Assembly: GCA_014379045.1 (NCBI GenBank)
Contig: JACMMK010000254.1
Span: 1-18,316, forward strand
Direction of reading: 5' to 3'
DNA length: 18,316 nucleotides
Source: Burkholderiales bacterium
GTDB taxonomy: Bacteria > Pseudomonadota > Gammaproteobacteria > Burkholderiales > CAIKXV01
In this document: positions 14,521 through 18,316 of the stretch, in pieces
Numbering within the stretch: position 1 is the stretch's first letter
Layout of the letters: every line of letters starts with the position of its first letter
Program-made: the position numbers and the translations under genes
Notes under the pieces: model-generated
Told to the model about the DNA's origin: nothing
Seen by the model: the letters and a program-made list of their open reading frames with translations, nothing else
The model's database searches: none

Positions 14521-16740
14521 TCAGCCCATGATCAACTTGTCGATCGTGATCGGCAACTCGCGGATGCGCTTGCCGGTCGCGTGGAATACCGCATTGGCGA
14601 TCGCGGCCGCGGTGCCGACGTTAGCCAGCTCGCCGATGCCCTTGGCGCCCACGGGATTCACCTCGTTGTCGACCTCCGGGACCATGATCACGTCGACCTG
14701 CCGGATATCGGCGTTCACCGGCACCAGATATTCGGCCAGGTTGTCGTTGATGTAGCGCGCTTCGCGCACGTCGATCTCGGTGAACTCGTGCAACGCGGAG
14801 CCGATTCCCCAGATCATGCCGCCCATCAGCTGACTGTGCGCGGTCCGCGGGTTCATGATCCGGCCCGCGGCGAACGCGCCGACGATGCGCGGCACGCGGA
14901 TCTCGCGCGTGCGCGCGTGGATGCGTACCTCGACGAATTCCGCACCGAAGGCGAACATCGTCTTCGCGCCATTGGCGGCGTTGGGACCGCCGGTGATATC
15001 CACACTGCCCTTGTAGAGTCCGGCGGTGGTTTTCGATTCACTCGACGCGGGGACGAAGTTACCGGTCTCCTCGATAGCACCGGTCTTCAGCCGGTCGAAG
15101 GCCGCAGCACGCTGCTTGTCGCCTGCATCGGCGGCGATACCGAGCTTCGCGAGTATCTGGTCGCACGCAAGCTTCACCGCCGAACACGCGCTCGCCGTCG
15201 TGACCGAGCCGCCGGACACCGGTCCTGGCGGCAGCACACTGTCGCCGATCGTCACTGCGACCTGCGCCGGCCTGAGCGCGAGGCACTCCGCGACCATCTG
15301 ACCGATCACGGTGTAGGCACCGGTGCCGACATCGTGCGCTGCGATCTCCACGCGTGCGGACCCGTCCGCCGACAGGCGCACGCGTGCAACGGCGGGCGAG
15401 ACCTGGGTCGGATATGTCGCCGTCGCACAGCCCCAGCCGACCATCCAGTCGCCAGCGCGCATCGCACCCGGCTTCGGATTCCGGTTCTTCCAGCCGAAGG
15501 CTGCGCTGGCGGCGTCGTAGCACGGCATCAGGCTGCGGCTGGTATAGGCCTTGTCGGTCACCCAGTTCTTCTGCGTATCGTTGATCCGGCGCAACTCCAC
15601 CGGATCGATCGCGAGCTTGAACGCGAGTTCATCGATCGCACTTTCGAGCGCGTACATCACCGGCACCTCCGGCGGCGAGCGCATGAAGATCGGCGGGTCG
15701 CGGTCGGCGCGAACCATGCGTGCGGTACTCATCACCGCCGGAAACGCATACATCGCGGCCGAGTTGTCGATACCGGTGTTCACGTAGGCGTCGCTGCGAC
15801 CGTTGAGTTCCCAGAGGTCATGGTGATAGGCGGTGAAACGGCCTTCGCGCGTGGCGCCGAGGCGCACGCGATGCCTCGTCTCGTGCCGATGGCCGGAGAT
15901 GGTGAAGCCCTGGTCGCGGGTGGCGACCAATTTCACCGGTCGACCGAGCGCGCGCGAGGCCAGGGCGACCAGCGCCGTGCGCTGGGTGACCGCCCCTTTG
16001 CCGCCGAACGCGCCGCCGACGAAGTCGTTCACGATGCGGATCTTCTCGGGCGGAATCGAAAGTTGCATGGCGAGCCCGGCGCGCAGTCCGTAGACGAACT
16101 GGCTCGGTTCGTAGATCGTCAACTCGTCGCCCAGCCACTGCGCGGTGGTCGAGTAGAGCTCCATCGCGTTGTGATGCTGCGTCGGCGTCGCGTATTCAGC
16201 GTCGTGCACGACGGCCGAGCCTTTCAGCGCGGCATCGGCGTTCCCCAAGGACGGGTCCTTGCGCATCGGAATGACCTCGGCTGTGCGCTGGACGACCACC
16301 CCGCGGGAGCCGAACGTCGCGGCGGGTGACTCGCGGCGATAGCGCAGGGCCAGCCGATGCGACGCGTCGCGTGCCGCTTCGAACGTCTCGGCGATGATCA
16401 TCGCGACGATCTGACCCTCGTGCGTGACGTTCGCATCAGCCAGCGCAACCGCGCCCGTCAACGCCGACCCGCCTTCCAAGAAGTGCTTGATCGGTTGCAG
16501 CGGGGGGCGGTTGCGGTACGTCATCACCTCCAGTACGCCGGGGACCGCGCGCGCGGCGCTTTCGTCGAACCCGGTGATCCGGCCGCGCGCGATCGTGCTG
16601 GTGACCAGGTAGGCAAACGCGGGATTCGTCACCGGCATGTCGGCCGCATAGCGCGCCGCTCCCGTGACCTTCGCGCGCGCTTCCAGGCGCGCGATCGGCT
16701 GGCCCATGTTGGCCTGGGGTGGGGGAACCGGGGCGCTCAT
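14521..16740 (-). CDS. paoC: PaoC/YagR-like aldehyde oxidoreductase, molybdenum-cofactor subunit
   Basis: A 739-residue large subunit of the xanthine oxidase family. The N-terminal ARLEARAKVTGAARYAAD segment, VGGAFGGKGAV (cofactor loop), MRSPPEVPVMYALESAIDELA and VGAKGIGELANVG are all in the expected order. The catalytic Glu is E704 in KGIGE. Overall order and length match E. coli PaoC (YagR), the catalytic part of a periplasmic aldehyde oxidase that turns aromatic and other aldehydes into acids. ATG 16740 is chosen because it overlaps the FAD-subunit stop by 4 bases (ATGA). The 62-codon upstream extension in the same frame is antisense-like and overlaps that gene. No signal peptide is seen; the complex would be exported with the Tat-bearing small subunit. 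The substrate is inferred from the family. Confidence 0.92.
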   Translation of the reverse strand: MSAPVPPPQANMGQPIARLEARAKVTGAARYAADMPVTNPAFAYLVTSTIARGRITGFDESAARAVPGVLEVMTYRNRPPLQPIKHFLEGGSALTGAVALADANVTHEGQIVAMIIAETFEAARDASHRLALRYRRESPAATFGSRGVVVQRTAEVIPMRKDPSLGNADAALKGSAVVHDAEYATPTQHHNAMELYSTTAQWLGDELTIYEPSQFVYGLRAGLAMQLSIPPEKIRIVNDFVGGAFGGKGAVTQRTALVALASRALGRPVKLVATRDQGFTISGHRHETRHRVRLGATREGRFTAYHHDLWELNGRSDAYVNTGIDNSAAMYAFPAVMSTARMVRADRDPPIFMRSPPEVPVMYALESAIDELAFKLAIDPVELRRINDTQKNWVTDKAYTSRSLMPCYDAASAAFGWKNRNPKPGAMRAGDWMVGWGCATATYPTQVSPAVARVRLSADGSARVEIAAHDVGTGAYTVIGQMVAECLALRPAQVAVTIGDSVLPPGPVSGGSVTTASACSAVKLACDQILAKLGIAADAGDKQRAAAFDRLKTGAIEETGNFVPASSESKTTAGLYKGSVDITGGPNAANGAKTMFAFGAEFVEVRIHARTREIRVPRIVGAFAAGRIMNPRTAHSQLMGGMIWGIGSALHEFTEIDVREARYINDNLAEYLVPVNADIRQVDVIMVPEVDNEVNPVGAKGIGELANVGTAAAIANAVFHATGKRIRELPITIDKLIMG

Positions 16741-17756
16741 ACCGCCACCTCCATCGATCTGGCTTGCATCAGCGCGCGCACGAGCGTTTCGCGCCCAAGC
16801 GGCACACGGAACGCGTTGTGTTTGCGCGTCCTGGCAGCAGCAAATGCCGCCTTTGCCGCGGCTTGCGCATTGGCCTCCGTCAACGGCTTGCCGACCAGCA
16901 GCTTCTCCGCCTCGCGCGACCGCCACGGTACGGACACCGGCCCGCCCAGACCGATGCGCACGTCACGTACCGTGTCGCCGTTCAGATCCAGCGCGATCGC
17001 CGCGCTCGCCAGCGCAAACTCGTACGATTCGCGGTCGCGAATCTTCAGATAGAGCGAGCGTCGGGTGTGCGCGCCGGCAGGCACGAGGAACGCGGTGATC
17101 AGTTCCCCGGGCGCGAGGTTCGTTTCGATATGCGGTGTGCTGCCGGGCGGACGATGCAAGGCGGAAAAGCGCAGGCTGCGCGGTCCTTTTTCCGACAGGG
17201 TCTCGACGCTCGCATCGAGCGCGATCAGCGCGGTCGCCCAATCACCAGGGTAGCTAGCGATGCATTGCTCGGATGCCCCGAGTACCGCATGCCAGCGGTT
17301 CATCCCGTCGAGCGCCGAGCAGCCGGTGCCCGGCTCGCGCTTGTTGCACGGCCAACTGGTGTCGCGAAAGTAGGCGCAGCGCGTCCGCTGCAGTACGTTG
17401 CCGCCGACATGCGCCATGTTGCGGATCTGCTGCGAGGCGGCCAGCCAGAGCGATTCGGAGAGGACGGGATAGTCGCGCCGGATCGCCGGGTGGTCGGCTA
17501 CTTCACGCATCGTGGCCAGGGAGCCGATGCGCACGCCTGCGCTCGTGGCTTCGATTTCTCGCATCCGGCTGTCGGCGAGGCGCGAGATATCGACCAGTTG
17601 CGTCGGCCGCATCACGTCGAGCTTCATCAGGTCGATCAACGTGGTGCCGCCGGCCAGATACTGCACCGGCGAGCGCACATGCGAATCCGCGGACACCGCG
17701 GCCGCGCGCACTGCCGATTGCGCATCGGTCGCGCGCATATACGTAAACGGTCGCAT
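16737..17756 (-). CDS. paoB: PaoB/YagS-like aldehyde oxidoreductase, FAD and [4Fe-4S] subunit
   Basis: A 339-residue FAD-binding subunit. AGGTTLIDLM (35-44) and IRNMAHVGGNVLQ (111-123) are the flavin-binding segments. The extra loop with C127, C137, C146 and C165 lines up with the four Cys that hold the additional [4Fe-4S] cluster in E. coli PaoB, which most xanthine dehydrogenase-family FAD subunits lack. It passes electrons from the molybdenum site, via the small subunit, to an acceptor. ATG 17756 shares one base with the stop of the small-subunit gene (TGATG), and its own stop overlaps the large-subunit start, so all three are translationally coupled. The longer frame to 17828 runs into the preceding gene and is rejected. 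Confidence 0.93.
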   Translation of the reverse strand: MRPFTYMRATDAQSAVRAAAVSADSHVRSPVQYLAGGTTLIDLMKLDVMRPTQLVDISRLADSRMREIEATSAGVRIGSLATMREVADHPAIRRDYPVLSESLWLAASQQIRNMAHVGGNVLQRTRCAYFRDTSWPCNKREPGTGCSALDGMNRWHAVLGASEQCIASYPGDWATALIALDASVETLSEKGPRSLRFSALHRPPGSTPHIETNLAPGELITAFLVPAGAHTRRSLYLKIRDRESYEFALASAAIALDLNGDTVRDVRIGLGGPVSVPWRSREAEKLLVGKPLTEANAQAAAKAAFAAARTRKHNAFRVPLGRETLVRALMQARSMEVAV

Positions 17757-18316
17757 CAGGCGCCTCGCATCTTCGGCGCCGCTTCGCGAATCGCGGCGAC
17801 GATGTTCGGATAAGCCGCACAGCGGCACAGGTTGCCACTCATGTACTCGCGGATCTCGTCATCGTTGCTGGCGCGCCCTTCGGTGACGCAAGCCACGGCG
17901 CTGATGATCTGGCCGGGAGTGCAGTATCCGCACTGAAACGCGTCGTTGTCGATGAACGCCTGCTGCATCGGATGCAGCGTGTCTCCGCGTGCGAGGCCCT
18001 CGATCGTCGTGATGGCGCGATCCTGCGCCTGCGCCGCAAGGGTCAGACAGGCGAGCTTGCGTTCGCCGTCGACCAGCACCGTGCAGGCGCCGCATTGACC
18101 GTGGTCGCAGCCCTTCTTCGAGCCGACAAGGCCGAGGTGCTCGCGCAATGCGTCGAGCAGCGTCGTACGCGGGTCGAGACTCAGCCGGTGCTCCGTGCCA
18201 TTGACGCGCAGCGCGACCGGTAGCGCTTCGCCGGCGCGGGCGGGCTTGGGCGCCGGTGACTGCGCGCGCGTGAGGGGGGCATACCCCCCAACCAGTGGCG
18301 CGGCCGCGCCGACCGC
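17756..18316 (-). CDS. paoA: PaoA/YagT-like aldehyde oxidoreductase, [2Fe-2S] subunit, 5' partial
   Basis: The frame is open to the window edge, giving 186 visible residues, and the gene starts outside. The first ~18 (AVGAAAPLVGGYAPLTRA) look like the hydrophobic end of a Tat signal peptide, as in E. coli PaoA; the twin-Arg motif itself would lie beyond the window. A plant-type [2Fe-2S] domain follows, with C70, C75, C78 and C90. The second [2Fe-2S] domain has C129, C132, C164 and C166 (visible numbering). The TTG at 18148 falls inside the conserved domain and is not a real start. It is the first of three coupled genes. The complex is assembled in the cytoplasm and exported folded, so the Tat signal on this subunit fits a periplasmic enzyme. 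Confidence 0.92.
   Translation of the reverse strand, partial: AVGAAAPLVGGYAPLTRAQSPAPKPARAGEALPVALRVNGTEHRLSLDPRTTLLDALREHLGLVGSKKGCDHGQCGACTVLVDGERKLACLTLAAQAQDRAITTIEGLARGDTLHPMQQAFIDNDAFQCGYCTPGQIISAVACVTEGRASNDDEIREYMSGNLCRCAAYPNIVAAIREAAPKMRGA

Noticed and set aside
14488..16329. A 613-codon open frame on the plus strand
   Set aside because: It is antisense to the molybdenum-subunit gene, which has unmistakable family motifs. The reading is compositionally biased and shows no domain.
16741..16926. 62-codon extension at the start of the molybdenum subunit
   Set aside because: It lies within the FAD-subunit gene, has no family similarity, and ATG 16740 has the normal ATGA coupling.

Overview
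The window is GC-rich DNA with dense, uniformly proteobacterial gene content. A Bug-type (TctC) solute receptor, a Tat-exported PaoABC-like aldehyde oxidoreductase, a ClsC-like phospholipase D protein and a GGDEF/EAL sensor point to a betaproteobacterium, probably Burkholderiales. That placement is an inference from gene families; no rRNA, tRNA, IS element, CRISPR array or phage gene was seen. Twelve protein genes are supported. The first and last run off the window edges. No gene-free stretch reaches 300 bases; the longest gap is about 218 bases (11771-11988).

Left part (1-5362): a Bug/TctC periplasmic receptor (+, start missing) converges on a zinc alcohol dehydrogenase of the YahK/CAD type (-). 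Next on the minus strand is a likely pair, a ClsC/YmdC-like phospholipase D lipoprotein followed by an exported DUF547 protein. An exported peroxiredoxin is divergent from the phospholipase gene. The two start regions nearly touch or overlap.

Centre (5505-11770, all minus strand): five closely packed genes that look like one operon. In transcription order they are a membrane GGDEF/EAL c-di-GMP protein with a periplasmic sensor region, an orphan PhnD-like periplasmic binding protein, a small membrane-anchored mono-haem cytochrome c, a di-haem cytochrome resembling thiosulfate dehydrogenase TsdA, and a SulP anion transporter with an unusual shortened STAS domain and Arg-rich tail. Both cytochromes carry a Cys placed like the haem-ligand Cys of SoxA/TsdA. 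I read the cluster as a candidate system that senses an oxyanion, handles it by periplasmic redox chemistry and moves an anion, coupled to c-di-GMP. The substrate is not shown by the sequence; a sulfur oxyanion is the leading guess. This is the part most worth a second look.

Right part (11989-18316): a ZIP-family metal transporter (-) is divergent from a lipoprotein with a C-terminal metallo-beta-lactamase fold (+). The latter converges on a tightly coupled three-gene aldehyde oxidoreductase operon on the minus strand. Its order is [2Fe-2S] subunit with a probable Tat signal (cut by the window edge), FAD/[4Fe-4S] subunit, and molybdenum-cofactor subunit. Adjacent genes overlap by 1 and 4 bases.
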